Positions 34,539 to 43,801 of a stretch of DNA of 64,000 bases are shown here, one piece after another; the first letter of the stretch is position 1, and every line of letters starts with the position of its first letter. This stretch comes from CAWIMX01 sp963792785 (GTDB taxonomy: Bacteria; Acidobacteriota; Vicinamibacteria; Vicinamibacterales; CAVVIG01), in contig CAWBXO010000004.1 in the NCBI GenBank assembly GCA_963792785.1, positions 1,302,001 through 1,366,000 of the forward strand, read 5' to 3'. Under the pieces are notes generated by a model. It saw only the letters and a list, made by a program, of their open reading frames with translations, did not search any database and was not told the DNA's origin. A program made the translations under genes and the position numbers.

Positions 34539-37169
34539 ATGCGTCGCGTCCTGGCCGGCGTGCTCCTCGCCGCCGTCGCCGTCCTCGGGTCACAGGCCGC
34601 GGGCCCGGTCGACAGCCCCGACACGTACTTCGGGTTCCGCATCGGGTCCGACAACCACCTCGCCCGCTGGGATCGCATCGTCGACTACCTGAAGCTGACA
34701 GCCGAGTCGTCCGACCGCGTCCGCTACCGCGAGCTGGGGACGACGGCCGGCGGGCAGCCGTTCGTGCTGCTCGAGATCAGCGCGCCCGACACTCTGCGCG
34801 ATCTCGATCGCTACCGCGAGATGGAGCGGAAGCTGTACTTCCAGGGCGGCGCGCCGACGACGGCCGAGCGGGACGCGATCGTCGCGCAGGGCAAGGTGGT
34901 GGTGCTCGTCACGTGCTCGATCCACGCGACGGAGGTCGGCGCCACGCAGATGTCGATCGAGCTGGTGCGCCGGCTCGCGACGGACGACTCGCCGGAGGTG
35001 CGGAAGATCCTCGACAACGTGATCTTCCTGCTCGTGCCGAGCCTCAACCCGGACGGGCAGGTGCTCGTGACCGACTGGTTCAACAAGAACCTCGGCACGG
35101 AGTTCGCGAACAGCCCCCTGCCCTACCTCTACCATCCGTACGCGGGCCACGACAACAACCGCGACATGTACATGTTCAACCTCGACGAGAGCCGGTGGAT
35201 GGCCAACCTGCTCTGGCACGACTGGTTCCCGTCGGTGTGGCTGGACGAGCACGAGATGGCGCGCGACGGGCCGCGAATCTTCGTGATGCCGGCGACCGAT
35301 CCGATCAACCCGAACGTGCATCCGCTGATCTACCGGTGGAACACGATCCTCGGGCAATCGCAGGCGGCGGCGCTCGAGGCCGAGGGCAAGACCGGCATCA
35401 TCCACAACTCCACGTACACGAACTTCTGGGAAGGCGCGATGGCGTGGAGCGGCTGGTGGCACAACGAGATCGGGCTGCTCACCGAGGTCGCGGGCGTGCG
35501 CATCGCCTCGCCGATCGACCAGCAGCGCGCCACGCTCAACCAGCCGCCCGATCCGCAGCGGCGCGCGAGCTCGGCCTTCTCGCTCGGCAACCTGCTGCCG
35601 GCGCCGACCGACGTGATCGCGCGCACCGAGTATCCGCGGCCGTGGCTCGGCGGCCACTGGACGCTGCGCGACATCGTCGACTACGAGCTGACCGCCACGA
35701 TGGCGCTGCTCGAGACGACGGCGGATCGCCGCGAGGCGATCGTGAGCCAGATCTACGAGGTGAACCGGCAGACGATCGCGGACGGCGACAAGGGCAATCC
35801 CTCGGCGATCCTGATCCCGGCGCGTCAGGCGGATCCGCGCGAGGCCGCCCATCTGGTGGGCCGCCTGATGCTCGGCGGCGTCCAGGTGTACCGCGCCGAT
35901 CAGGCGTTCGTCGCGGATCGCGTCTGGTACGGCGCCGGCACCTACGTGATCCCGATGGCGCAGGTCTTCTCGCGCTTCGCCAAGGACGTGCTCGAGGTGC
36001 AGAGCTATCCCGAAATCCGGCGCGCGGCCGAGGACGGCGCGGACTCGCCCTACGACGTGACGGCCTGGACGCTCGGCATGCAGATGGGCGTCCGGACCCA
36101 GATGATCGCCGACCCCCTCCCGGTGTCGCTCGCGCTGACACGGCTCGACGAGGAGCCGCACGACGACGGCGGGATCCGCGGCAACGGCACGACGTTCACG
36201 TTCCCCTATCACGGCGCCGACTCGGCCATCGCCGTGAACCGGCTGCTCGGCGCCGGGGCGAGCGTCACGCTCGAGACGGCGGCCTCGGGCGCGCGGGCCG
36301 TGGCGAGCGGCGTGCCGCGCGCCCGGATGGCGTCGATCGCCGGCGACCTCGGCCTCGACGTCGCCGCGGGCGCCCGGCCGTCCGACGCGCGCCCCGGCTC
36401 GGCGATGCCGCTGCGCCAGCCGCGCGTCGGCCTGTACCAGCCGTGGACCGGCGACGGCCTCGACGAAGGCTGGACGCGGTGGCTGTTCGAGCACTACGAG
36501 TTCCCGTTCACCACGGTGCACAACAACGACATCCGCGCCGGCGCGCTCGACACGCGCTTCGACGCGATCGTGATCGCGGATCAGGATCCCGATTCGATCC
36601 TGACCGGCTTCGACTCGCTGGCGATCCGCCCCGAGTACCGCGGCGGCATCGGGCAGCAGGGCCTCGAGGCCCTCGTCGCGTTCGTCCAGGCGGGCGGCAC
36701 GCTCATCACGCTCGGCCGCGCGTCCGACCTCGTGATCGAGCACCTGCCGGTGCCGGTCCGGAACGTGAAGGACACTCTCGGCCGCGACGATCACTTCGCG
36801 CCCGGCACGATCCTGCGCGTCCAGGTCGACACGCAGCACCCGATGGGCTACGGCATGCCCGCCGAGACGTACGCCTTCTACGACAACAGCCCGTTCTTCA
36901 TGATCGGGGAGGGCTTCGCCTCGTGGCACACCTCGGCCGTCGTGCGCTACCCGAACACCGAGGTGCTGGCGTCAGGCTGGATGAAGGGCGGCGCGCTGAT
37001 GCAAGGCCGGGCGGCGGTCGTCTCGATCGAGACGAACCCCGGGCGCATCGTGCTCTTCGGGATCCGCCCGCAGCACCGGGGCCAGACGCACGTCACCTTC
37101 CCCCTCCTCTTCAACGCGCTGTATCTCTCCGCGGTCGACGGCCCACTTCCCTCGGGCGCCACCCAGTAG
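34539..37169 (+). CDS. secreted M14-family zinc carboxypeptidase-like protein
   Basis: The product is 876 aa from the ATG at 34539, with a signal peptide (MRRVLAGVLLAAVAVLGSQA). The catalytic domain has the zinc motif HATE (His129, Glu132) in TCSIHATEVGATQMSIELV, the SLNPDG segment, NRDMYMFNLDE, and DEHEMARDGPRIFVMPATDP. The second half (about 430-870) is a glutamine-amidotransferase-like or beta-rich region common in long M14 members (LVAFVQAGGTLITLGRASDL). It probably degrades peptides outside the cytoplasm. Eleven bases separate it from the Rieske gene, so it may be transcribed with the respiratory genes. Confidence 0.9.
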   Translation: MRRVLAGVLLAAVAVLGSQAAGPVDSPDTYFGFRIGSDNHLARWDRIVDYLKLTAESSDRVRYRELGTTAGGQPFVLLEISAPDTLRDLDRYREMERKLYFQGGAPTTAERDAIVAQGKVVVLVTCSIHATEVGATQMSIELVRRLATDDSPEVRKILDNVIFLLVPSLNPDGQVLVTDWFNKNLGTEFANSPLPYLYHPYAGHDNNRDMYMFNLDESRWMANLLWHDWFPSVWLDEHEMARDGPRIFVMPATDPINPNVHPLIYRWNTILGQSQAAALEAEGKTGIIHNSTYTNFWEGAMAWSGWWHNEIGLLTEVAGVRIASPIDQQRATLNQPPDPQRRASSAFSLGNLLPAPTDVIARTEYPRPWLGGHWTLRDIVDYELTATMALLETTADRREAIVSQIYEVNRQTIADGDKGNPSAILIPARQADPREAAHLVGRLMLGGVQVYRADQAFVADRVWYGAGTYVIPMAQVFSRFAKDVLEVQSYPEIRRAAEDGADSPYDVTAWTLGMQMGVRTQMIADPLPVSLALTRLDEEPHDDGGIRGNGTTFTFPYHGADSAIAVNRLLGAGASVTLETAASGARAVASGVPRARMASIAGDLGLDVAAGARPSDARPGSAMPLRQPRVGLYQPWTGDGLDEGWTRWLFEHYEFPFTTVHNNDIRAGALDTRFDAIVIADQDPDSILTGFDSLAIRPEYRGGIGQQGLEALVAFVQAGGTLITLGRASDLVIEHLPVPVRNVKDTLGRDDHFAPGTILRVQVDTQHPMGYGMPAETYAFYDNSPFFMIGEGFASWHTSAVVRYPNTEVLASGWMKGGALMQGRAAVVSIETNPGRIVLFGIRPQHRGQTHVTFPLLFNALYLSAVDGPLPSGATQ

Positions 37170-37180
37170 CCGGGTGTAAC

Positions 37181-37684
37181 ATGCCGGGAGTGCCCGGTCC
37201 GCTCTCCGAGTCCGCGATTCCACCCTCGAGTGCCGGCGGCACGTTCGACCGCCGGACGTTTCTCGACTCCCTGCTGATGGTCGGGTTCGTCTCCACCGCC
37301 GCGGCGATGGCGTATCCGGTGGCCCGCTATCTGGTGCCGCCGCCGAGCGGCGAGCCCGAGACGATGACGGCCGTCGCCGGCGCGGCGGGCGATCTCCCGC
37401 CGAACAGCGGCCGCGTGTTCAAGTTCGGCGCCCTGCCGGGACTGATCCTGCGCACGCCCGACGGCGAACTGCGTGCATTCACCGCCGTGTGCACGCACCT
37501 GCAGTGCACCGTGCAGTACAAGGCCGACACGTCGCAGATCTGGTGCGCGTGCCACAACGGCTACTACGACCTGGCCGGCAACGTCGTCTCCGGCCCGCCG
37601 CCGCGTCCGCTGGAGCGGTTCGCGGTGAACCTCCGGGGCGATCCCGGCCGCGAGGACATCGTCGTGTCGCGCCAGGCGACCTGA
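37181..37684 (+). CDS. Rieske iron-sulfur protein of a bc-type quinol oxidoreductase
   Basis: The product is 167 aa. A twin-arginine-like signal (FDRRTFLD) precedes a single membrane helix (SLLMVGFVSTAAAMAYPVA). The [2Fe-2S] ligands are present as CTHLQC (Cys104, His106, with Cys109) and WCACHNGYYD (Cys122, Cys124, His125), matching the disulphide-bridged high-potential Rieske pattern. It accepts an electron from quinol at the Qo site of the cytochrome b encoded 18 bases downstream. Confidence 0.95.
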   Translation: MPGVPGPLSESAIPPSSAGGTFDRRTFLDSLLMVGFVSTAAAMAYPVARYLVPPPSGEPETMTAVAGAAGDLPPNSGRVFKFGALPGLILRTPDGELRAFTAVCTHLQCTVQYKADTSQIWCACHNGYYDLAGNVVSGPPPRPLERFAVNLRGDPGREDIVVSRQAT

Positions 37685-37702
37685 GGCGCCTTCAGGCATC
37701 CC

Positions 37703-38791
37703 ATGCTGCAGCGCACCATCGACTGGATCGACGAGCGGGTGGATCTGAGCGGGATCCGCCACTTCGTGGCCGAGAAGGGCGTGCCGATCCACACGCAGAA
37801 GCTGTGGTACTACCTGGGCGGCCTCACGCTGTTCCTGTTCGTCGTGCAGGTGACCACCGGCATCCTGCTGCTGCTCTACTACCGCCCGAGCGCGTCGGAA
37901 GCCTACGAGAGCGTCCAGTTCATCGTCACCAAAGTGGAGTTCGGCTGGCTGATCCGCAATATCCACAGCTGGTCGGCCAACCTGCTCATCGCGGCCGCGT
38001 TCGCGCACTTCTTCAGCGTGTTTCTTCTCAAGGCGTACCGCAAGCCGCGCGAGATGACGTGGGTGAGCGGCGCGCTCCTCCTGTTCCTCATGCTCGCCTT
38101 CGGGTTCAGCGGCTACCTGCTGCCGTGGAACGAGCTCTCGTTCTTCGCCACGAAGGTCGGCACCGGCATCGCCGGCACCGTGCCGTTCATCGGCGGCTTC
38201 ATGATGCGCCTGCTCCGCGGCGGCGACGATGTGACGGGCGCGACGCTCTCGCGGTTCTACGGCCTGCACGTCGCCATCCTGCCGGCGGTCACGACCGCGC
38301 TGGTCGCCGTGCACCTGCTCCTGGTCCAGCGCCAGGGCATGAGCGTGCCGCCCGGGATCGAACGGCAGCTCAAGCCGGGCGAGAAGCTGCGGCAGATGCC
38401 GTTCTTCCCGAACTACATCCTGCGCGACGTCCTCGCGTGGTACATCGCGCTGGCGGTGCTGGCGGCGCTCGCCGCCTTCCTCCCGTGGGAGCTGGGCACG
38501 AAGGCCGATCCGTTCGCGCCCGTGCCGGCGGGCATCCGGCCCGAGTGGTACTTCCTCGCGATGTTCCACACGCTCAAGCTGGTGCCGGCCCACGTGTTCG
38601 GCATCGAGGGCGATCGGCTGGGCGTGCTGGCCTTCGGGCTGGTGGCGGCGTTCCTGGTGCTGGTGCCGTTCCTCGATCGGCGCGCGTCGCAGGGCAAGAA
38701 GAGCCCGGTCTTCACGGCGCTGGCGATCGCGGGGCTCCTCTACCTCGTGATCTTCACCATCATCGGGTACTACGCGAGTGTGAACGGATGA
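37703..38791 (+). CDS. cytochrome b of a bc complex (fused b6 and subunit-IV parts)
   Basis: The product is 362 aa with about eight membrane helices. Bis-haem ligands are His88/His102 and His189/His204. The second pair is separated by 14 residues, as in cytochrome b6, rather than 13 as in mitochondrial-type cytochrome b. The PEWY Qo motif (GIRPEWYFLAMFH) lies in the subunit-IV-like half, so the protein is a b6-plus-IV fusion. It oxidises quinol, probably menaquinol, at Qo. The stop overlaps the start of the multihaem cytochrome gene as ATGA. Confidence 0.95.
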   Translation: MLQRTIDWIDERVDLSGIRHFVAEKGVPIHTQKLWYYLGGLTLFLFVVQVTTGILLLLYYRPSASEAYESVQFIVTKVEFGWLIRNIHSWSANLLIAAAFAHFFSVFLLKAYRKPREMTWVSGALLLFLMLAFGFSGYLLPWNELSFFATKVGTGIAGTVPFIGGFMMRLLRGGDDVTGATLSRFYGLHVAILPAVTTALVAVHLLLVQRQGMSVPPGIERQLKPGEKLRQMPFFPNYILRDVLAWYIALAVLAALAAFLPWELGTKADPFAPVPAGIRPEWYFLAMFHTLKLVPAHVFGIEGDRLGVLAFGLVAAFLVLVPFLDRRASQGKKSPVFTALAIAGLLYLVIFTIIGYYASVNG

Positions 38792-40056
38792 GATACGCGC
38801 GCATCGTATGCATCGGCGCGGGACTTCTGCTGGCGGCGGCCGGGGTGCGGGCCCAGGCGCCCGCGGCGGCGGTGAACACCTGCCTGTCGTGCCACGCGGG
38901 GCTGACGGACGCGCGCCTGTCGGAGCCCACGCGGCTGTTCTCCGGCACGGACGTCCACCGCGATCGGGGCTTCGCGTGCGTCGACTGCCACGGCGGCGAC
39001 GCGACGGCCGCCGACGAGGCCGGCGCGCACAGCGCCGCCCGCGGCTTCCACGGCGCGCCGCGCGGGCAGGCGCAGATCGCGGCGTGCGCCCGCTGCCACA
39101 GCGACGCGGCGCTGATGCGGCGGTTCGCGCCGAGCGAGCGCGTGGACCAGGCGGCGGAGTACGCGACGAGCGTGCACGGCGCGCGCCTCGCCCAGGGCGA
39201 CACGAAGGTCGCCACGTGCGCGAGCTGCCATGGCGCGCACGGCATTCGGCCCGTCGCCGACGCGCAGTCGCCCGTCTACCCGACGCACGTCGCCGAGACC
39301 TGCGCGGCGTGCCACGCCGATCCGCAGCACATGGCCGGGTACACGCTGCCGGACGGCTCGCCGCTGCCGACCACGCAGTTCGCGGAGTACCAGACCAGCG
39401 TGCACCATCAGGCGATGGTCGAGGGCAACGACCTCTCGGCGCCGACGTGCAACGACTGCCACGGCAACCACGGCGCCACGCCGCCCGGGGTGGACTCGAT
39501 CGTCAACGTCTGCGGCACGTGCCACGCGGTGTTCGCGGAGAAATTCGCGACGAGCGCGCATGCGTTCGTCTTCGATCGCGGCTGCGTGGAATGCCACGGC
39601 AACCACGCCGTGGCGCGGCCCACCGATGCGCTTCTCGGCACGGGCGACGGGGCGCTCTGCGGCACGTGCCACAGCGACGACACGGGCTCGGCGGCGGCGC
39701 AGCACATGCGCGCGGCCATCGACGGCCTGAAGGACCGCTTCGCCACGTCGACCGCGCGCGTCGCGAGCCTGGGAAACGCCGGCATCGAGGTGGGCGACGA
39801 GCAACTGAAGCTCCGCGAGGTCAGCAACGCCCTCACGCTGGCGCGCACCGACCTGCACGCCTTCACGCCGACCGCCGTCGACGCGGCGGTGGCCGGAGGG
39901 ATCTCCGCCCTGGACGAGGTCGATGCCGCCGGCGACGCCGGGGCGAAGGAGCTGAGCTTCCGCCGCCGCGGCCTCGCGGTGTCGCTCGGCCTGATCCTGT
40001 TGTTCGTGATCGCGCTGGCGCTCAAGATCCGCAGCATCGATCGCCGCGCTGACTAG
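38788..40056 (+). CDS. membrane-anchored nine-haem c-type cytochrome
   Basis: The product is 422 aa with a signal peptide (RIVCIGAGLLLAAAGVRAQA). Nine CxxCH motifs are visible: CLSCH, CVDCH, CARCH, CASCH, CAACH, CNDCH, CGTCH, CVECH and CGTCH. Further conserved His lie before several of them (TSVHGARL, TSVHHQAM, TSAHAFVF) and could serve as distal ligands. A helical region and a C-terminal membrane anchor (RGLAVSLGLILLFVIALALK) end it. It replaces the usual cytochrome c1/f and should carry electrons from the Rieske protein to a periplasmic acceptor. It is coupled to cytochrome b by a 4-base overlap. Confidence 0.93.
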   Translation: MRYARIVCIGAGLLLAAAGVRAQAPAAAVNTCLSCHAGLTDARLSEPTRLFSGTDVHRDRGFACVDCHGGDATAADEAGAHSAARGFHGAPRGQAQIAACARCHSDAALMRRFAPSERVDQAAEYATSVHGARLAQGDTKVATCASCHGAHGIRPVADAQSPVYPTHVAETCAACHADPQHMAGYTLPDGSPLPTTQFAEYQTSVHHQAMVEGNDLSAPTCNDCHGNHGATPPGVDSIVNVCGTCHAVFAEKFATSAHAFVFDRGCVECHGNHAVARPTDALLGTGDGALCGTCHSDDTGSAAAQHMRAAIDGLKDRFATSTARVASLGNAGIEVGDEQLKLREVSNALTLARTDLHAFTPTAVDAAVAGGISALDEVDAAGDAGAKELSFRRRGLAVSLGLILLFVIALALKIRSIDRRAD

Positions 40057-40080
40057 GTAGGGCGGGTCTTCAGACCCGCC
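40057..40080. repeat. GTAGGGCGGGTCT-TC-AGACCCGCC hairpin, family member 2
   Basis: A perfect 9-base-pair stem (40061-40069 with 40072-40080) begins right after the cytochrome stop and ends at the convergent DinB-like stop. It is the same element as 31756-31775 but with the stem bases changed in compensating pairs. Confidence 0.75.
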
Positions 40081-40081
40081 G

Positions 40082-40555
40082 TCAGCCGATCGTGTCCAGC
40101 TGGCCGATGTGGTGCAGCTGGTGGCCGGCGATCATGTGGATGACCCAGTCCACCGTGATCGCGCCGTACTCCGGGTGCGCCATGGCGACCTCGCGCTGCG
40201 CGTCGGAGAGCCGGTCGAAGAGCGCGACGTTCATCCGGCCGATCGCCGCGAGGGCCGCGACCGCGTCGGGGCCGCTCAGCCAGGCGTCGAGCGCCATCCA
40301 GCCGTCCTGATCGAACTTCTGCGCTTCGTAGCCGGGCGTCGTGAGCGCCATGCGCGCGCGGTTGCCGAGCGCGAGCTCCGTCTCGGCGAGGTGCACCAGG
40401 ATCTGGCGCGCGGTCCACTTGCCCGGCGCCAGGGGCCGTTCGTACTCGGCCGCGCCCCACGCGCGCGTCATCGCCTGCACGCGCGCGATCGAGTCGCGCA
40501 TCGCCGCGAGGGGCTCGCGGTCGCCGAGCACGGCGCTGTACGTCGTCGTCGTCAT
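40082..40555 (-). CDS. DinB-family metal-dependent protein
   Basis: The product is 157 aa. It shows the four-helix DinB pattern with three well-placed histidines: LAPGKWTARQILVHLAETEL (His in helix 2) and IHMIAGHQLHHIGQL (two His in helix 4), which bind a metal ion. Members include thiol-dependent transferases and stress proteins; the reaction here is unknown. The start codon overlaps the stop of the upstream acetyltransferase gene as ATGA. Confidence 0.88.
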   Translation of the reverse strand: MTTTTYSAVLGDREPLAAMRDSIARVQAMTRAWGAAEYERPLAPGKWTARQILVHLAETELALGNRARMALTTPGYEAQKFDQDGWMALDAWLSGPDAVAALAAIGRMNVALFDRLSDAQREVAMAHPEYGAITVDWVIHMIAGHQLHHIGQLDTIG

Positions 40556-41148
40556 AGCGTGGCCTGCACGACGGTCTTCTGGCTGCGATGCCGCCGCAGC
40601 AGCTCGGGGTGGATCTTCTTGGCGAGGTAGACCTTCGATTCCGCGTTGTCCGCGGGGTTCCGCTCGTACTTCACCACCTCGAAGCGGAGGTGGTCGAGCG
40701 TGCCGCGCATCTCGTAGAACCGGTTCTTCGTCTTCACGACGATCTCGTCGAACCCCTGCTCGCTGGCCCAGAGCTCCTGCTGCTCGGTGAGCGCGCGGAA
40801 GTGGCCCTGGCCGCGCCAGTCGCTCCGCGTGCCGCCGATCCAGGTGTAGAGCACGTGGCGGCCCTCGAACTGCACGTGGCCGTCGAGACGGGCCACGAGG
40901 TCCGCGAGCTTCGGGTCGGTTTCGACGGCGCGAAGCTCGTGGGCCACCTTGAACGACGCCGGCACGACGACGCCGGGATCGTCGGGGAGCGGCGCGCTGG
41001 CCATCAGGATGAGGTGGCGGCGGTCGGCGAGGCGCGCCACGATCTCGGTCGCGCTCTTCTTCCGCGGGAACTCCCAGAAGAACTCCTCGATGTACTGAAT
41101 CTCGAGGGCGCCCTGCTCCAGGGGGTACTGCGTGATGCGGTATTCCAT
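40552..41148 (-). CDS. GNAT-fold N-acetyltransferase-like protein
   Basis: The product is 198 aa from the ATG at 41148; a GTG at 41154 is an alternative. The order of elements fits GNAT: an N-terminal helix (EEFFWEFPRKKSATEIVARL), the central strand with LYTWIGGTRSDWRGQGHFRAL, where RGQGHF resembles the acetyl-CoA loop (R/Q-x-x-G-x-G/A), and GFDEIVVKTKNRFYEMRGTL near the C-terminus. The substrate is unknown. It sits directly after glnS (10 bases) and before the DinB-like gene (4-base overlap), so the three are probably one unit. Confidence 0.75.
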   Translation of the reverse strand: MEYRITQYPLEQGALEIQYIEEFFWEFPRKKSATEIVARLADRRHLILMASAPLPDDPGVVVPASFKVAHELRAVETDPKLADLVARLDGHVQFEGRHVLYTWIGGTRSDWRGQGHFRALTEQQELWASEQGFDEIVVKTKNRFYEMRGTLDHLRFEVVKYERNPADNAESKVYLAKKIHPELLRRHRSQKTVVQATL

Positions 41149-41158
41149 CGCCACCGGG

Positions 41159-42868
41159 TCAGCCCCCCTGCCGCCCGGCGATGCGGGCCCAGGTGTCGCG
41201 CAGCGACACCGTGCGGTTGAACACGAGCGCGTCCGGCGTCGTGTCGGGATCGACGCAGAAGTAGCCAAGCCGCTCGAACTGCACGCGCGTGCCGGGCGCC
41301 GCGCCCGCCATGCCGGGCTCGATCCGGCAGCCGCGCAGGACTTCGAGCGAGGCGGGGTTCAGGAAATCGATGAACGTCTGGCCCTCGGGGGCCTGCTCGG
41401 GATCCTCGACGGAGAACAGCCGATCGTAGAGCCGCACCTCGGCCGGCACGGCGTGCGCCACCGACACCCAGTGCAGCGTCGCCTTCACGCGCCGCCGGTC
41501 GGGGGCGTCGCCGCCGCGGGTGGCCGGGTCGTAGGTGCACCGCAGCTCCACGATCTCGCCCGCGTCGTTCTTCACGACGTCGGTGCACGTGATGAAGTAG
41601 GCGCACCGCAGCCGCACCTCGCGCCCCGGCGCCAGGCGGAAGAACTTCTTCGGCGGCGCCTCCATGAAATCCTCGTGCTCGAGAAACAGCTCGCGCGAGA
41701 ACGGCACGGGGCGCGTGCCCGCGGACGGGTCCTCGGGGTTGTTGATCACGTCCACCATCTCGACCTGGCCCTCGGGATAGTTCGTGATCACGACTTTCAG
41801 CGGCCGGAGCACGCCCATCACGCGCGGCACGCGCCGGTTCAGGTCCTCGCGCATGCTGTGCTCCAGCTGCGCGACGTCGATCACGTTCTCTTTCCGCGCC
41901 ACGCCGATGCGGGCGCAGAAGTCGCGGATCGCCTCGGGCGTGCAGCCGCGGCGCCGCAGGCCGACGATCGTCGGCATCCGGGGATCGTCCCAGTCCGCGA
42001 CGTGCCCCTGCTCGACGAGCTGCAGCAGCTTCCGCTTGCTCATCACCGTGTAGTTCAGGTTCAGCCGCGCGAACTCGTACTGGCGCGGCCGGTCGTTCGG
42101 GAACAGGTGCGCCACGAGCCAGTCGTACAGCGGCCGGTGATCCTCGAACTCCAGCGTGCAGAGCGAGTGCGTGATGCCCTCGATCGCGTCGGACAGCGGG
42201 TGCGCGAAGTCGTACATCGGATAGATGCACCAGGCGCTGCCCGTGCGGTGGTGCGACGCGTGCCGGATCCGGTACAGCGTCGGGTCGCGCATGTTCATGT
42301 TGGGCGACGCCATGTCGATCTTCGCGCGCAGCACCAGCGCGCCGTCCGGAAATTCACCCGCCCGCATCCGCGCGAACAGGTCGAGGCTCTCCTCCACGGG
42401 CCGGTCGCGGTACGGGCTGTTGCGTCCGGGCTCGGTGAGCGTGCCCCGATACGCGCGGATCTGGTCGGCGTTCAGGCTGTCCACATACGCGAGGCCCTTC
42501 CCGACGAGGTCGGCCGCCAGCCCGTACAGCCGCTCGAAGTAGTCCGACGCGTACCGCAGCTCGTGCCACGTGAAGCCGAGCCACGCGACGTCTTCCTTGA
42601 TGGCGTCTACGTACTCGACGTCTTCCTTCGTCGGGTTCGTGTCGTCGAGGCGCAGGTTGCACGTGCCGCCGAACTCGGCGGCGATCCCGAAGTTCAGGCA
42701 GATCGACTTGGCGTGCCCGATGTGCAGGTAGCCGTTCGGCTCGGGTGGAAACCGCGTCGCCACGCGGCCGCCGTGCTTCCCCGCCGCGACATCGTCCTCG
42801 ACGATGGCGCGGATGAAGTCGGTCCCGGCGGCAATCGGCGTGTCAGGTTCGGTATTCCCGGGCTTCAT
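41159..42868 (-). CDS. glnS: glutaminyl-tRNA synthetase
   Basis: The product is 569 aa from the ATG at 42868; an ATG at 42880 is also possible. The class I signatures are FPPEPNGYLHIGHAKSICLN and VMSKRKLLQLV. The Rossmann core has CNLRLDDTNPTKEDVEYVDA and SWCIYPMYDFAHPLSDAIEG. The C-terminal anticodon-binding beta-barrels follow (EVRLRCAYFITCTDVVKND). It charges tRNA-Gln directly. It is divergent from the sulfurtransferase gene; a TATAGA box lies just upstream of the ATG at 42880. Confidence 0.96.
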   Translation of the reverse strand: MKPGNTEPDTPIAAGTDFIRAIVEDDVAAGKHGGRVATRFPPEPNGYLHIGHAKSICLNFGIAAEFGGTCNLRLDDTNPTKEDVEYVDAIKEDVAWLGFTWHELRYASDYFERLYGLAADLVGKGLAYVDSLNADQIRAYRGTLTEPGRNSPYRDRPVEESLDLFARMRAGEFPDGALVLRAKIDMASPNMNMRDPTLYRIRHASHHRTGSAWCIYPMYDFAHPLSDAIEGITHSLCTLEFEDHRPLYDWLVAHLFPNDRPRQYEFARLNLNYTVMSKRKLLQLVEQGHVADWDDPRMPTIVGLRRRGCTPEAIRDFCARIGVARKENVIDVAQLEHSMREDLNRRVPRVMGVLRPLKVVITNYPEGQVEMVDVINNPEDPSAGTRPVPFSRELFLEHEDFMEAPPKKFFRLAPGREVRLRCAYFITCTDVVKNDAGEIVELRCTYDPATRGGDAPDRRRVKATLHWVSVAHAVPAEVRLYDRLFSVEDPEQAPEGQTFIDFLNPASLEVLRGCRIEPGMAGAAPGTRVQFERLGYFCVDPDTTPDALVFNRTVSLRDTWARIAGRQGG

Positions 42869-42903
42869 GAATCCGATCATTCTATAGGGAAAATCCCGGC
42901 GGC

Positions 42904-42909
42904 TATAAT
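42904..42909 (+). promoter_or_regulatory. consensus -10 box, probable leaderless sulfurtransferase transcript
   Basis: A perfect TATAAT ends 6 bases before the ATG at 42916. The intervening TCCCCC is no ribosome site. A clear -35 is lacking. Confidence 0.5.
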
Positions 42910-42915
42910 TCCCCC

Positions 42916-43755
42916 ATGGCGCTGACGACGCTGATCGAAACCGGCGAACTGGCCGCAAACATGGCGGATCCCTCGTTCGTGATCGTGGACTGCCGGTTCC
43001 AGCTCGCCGACACCGGCTGGGGCGAACGCGCGTACGCCGCCGGCCACGTCCCGGGCGCCGCCTACGCCCATCTCGATCGCGACCTCTCCGCGCCCGTCAC
43101 CGGGACCAACGGCCGCCACCCGCTCCCGGATCCGGCCGTCGCCGCCGCGACGATGGGGCGCCTCGGCATCAGCCGCAATGACCAGGTCGTGGTCTACGAC
43201 CAGGACACCGGCGCCTGGGCCAGCCGGTTGTGGTGGATGCTGCGGTGGCTCGGCCACGACGCCGTCGCCGTGCTCAACGGCGGCTTCGCGAAGTGGACCG
43301 CCGAGGGCCGGCCCGTGTCGACGGCGGCGGACGCCCCGGCGCCGCGGACGTTCACCGCGTCGCCTCGCCCCGAGATGCTCCTCACCGCGCGGGACGTCGC
43401 CGCCCGCCTCGGCGATCCGTCCTGGCGGCTGCTCGATGCGCGCGCGCCGGAACGGTACCGCGGCGACGTGGAGCCCATCGATCGCGTCGGCGGCCACATC
43501 CCGGGCGCGACGAATCACCCGTTCGCGTCGAACGTGGACGCCAGCGGCGTGTTCCTCGCGGATGCCGCCGCGGGCCTGCGCGAAGCGCTCGGCGGCACGC
43601 CGCCCGATCGCGTCGTGAACTACTGCGGGTCCGGGGTCACGGCCTGCCACAACGTCCTCGCGCTCGAGCACGCGGGGCTGAAGGGCTCGACGCTGTACGG
43701 CGGATCGTGGAGCGAGTGGTCGAGCGATCCGGCGCGGCCGATTGAAAGGGGCTAG
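42916..43755 (+). CDS. tandem-rhodanese sulfurtransferase (thiosulfate or 3-mercaptopyruvate)
   Basis: The product is 279 aa and contains two rhodanese domains. The N-terminal one is inactive but structural (VIVDCRFQLADTGWGERAYA; GHVPGAAYAHLDRDLS; VVVYDQDTGAWASRLWWMLR). The C-terminal one carries the active loop YCGSGVTAC with Cys237. The CGSGVTA loop occurs in both thiosulfate and mercaptopyruvate sulfurtransferases, so the donor is not fixed. It lies alone between glnS (divergent) and the TlpA-DsbD fusion. Confidence 0.93.
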   Translation: MALTTLIETGELAANMADPSFVIVDCRFQLADTGWGERAYAAGHVPGAAYAHLDRDLSAPVTGTNGRHPLPDPAVAAATMGRLGISRNDQVVVYDQDTGAWASRLWWMLRWLGHDAVAVLNGGFAKWTAEGRPVSTAADAPAPRTFTASPRPEMLLTARDVAARLGDPSWRLLDARAPERYRGDVEPIDRVGGHIPGATNHPFASNVDASGVFLADAAAGLREALGGTPPDRVVNYCGSGVTACHNVLALEHAGLKGSTLYGGSWSEWSSDPARPIERG

Positions 43756-43801
43756 TCCGGCCACCTTGACACCCTGACCGCCACGGTCCACACTCCCCGC
43801 C

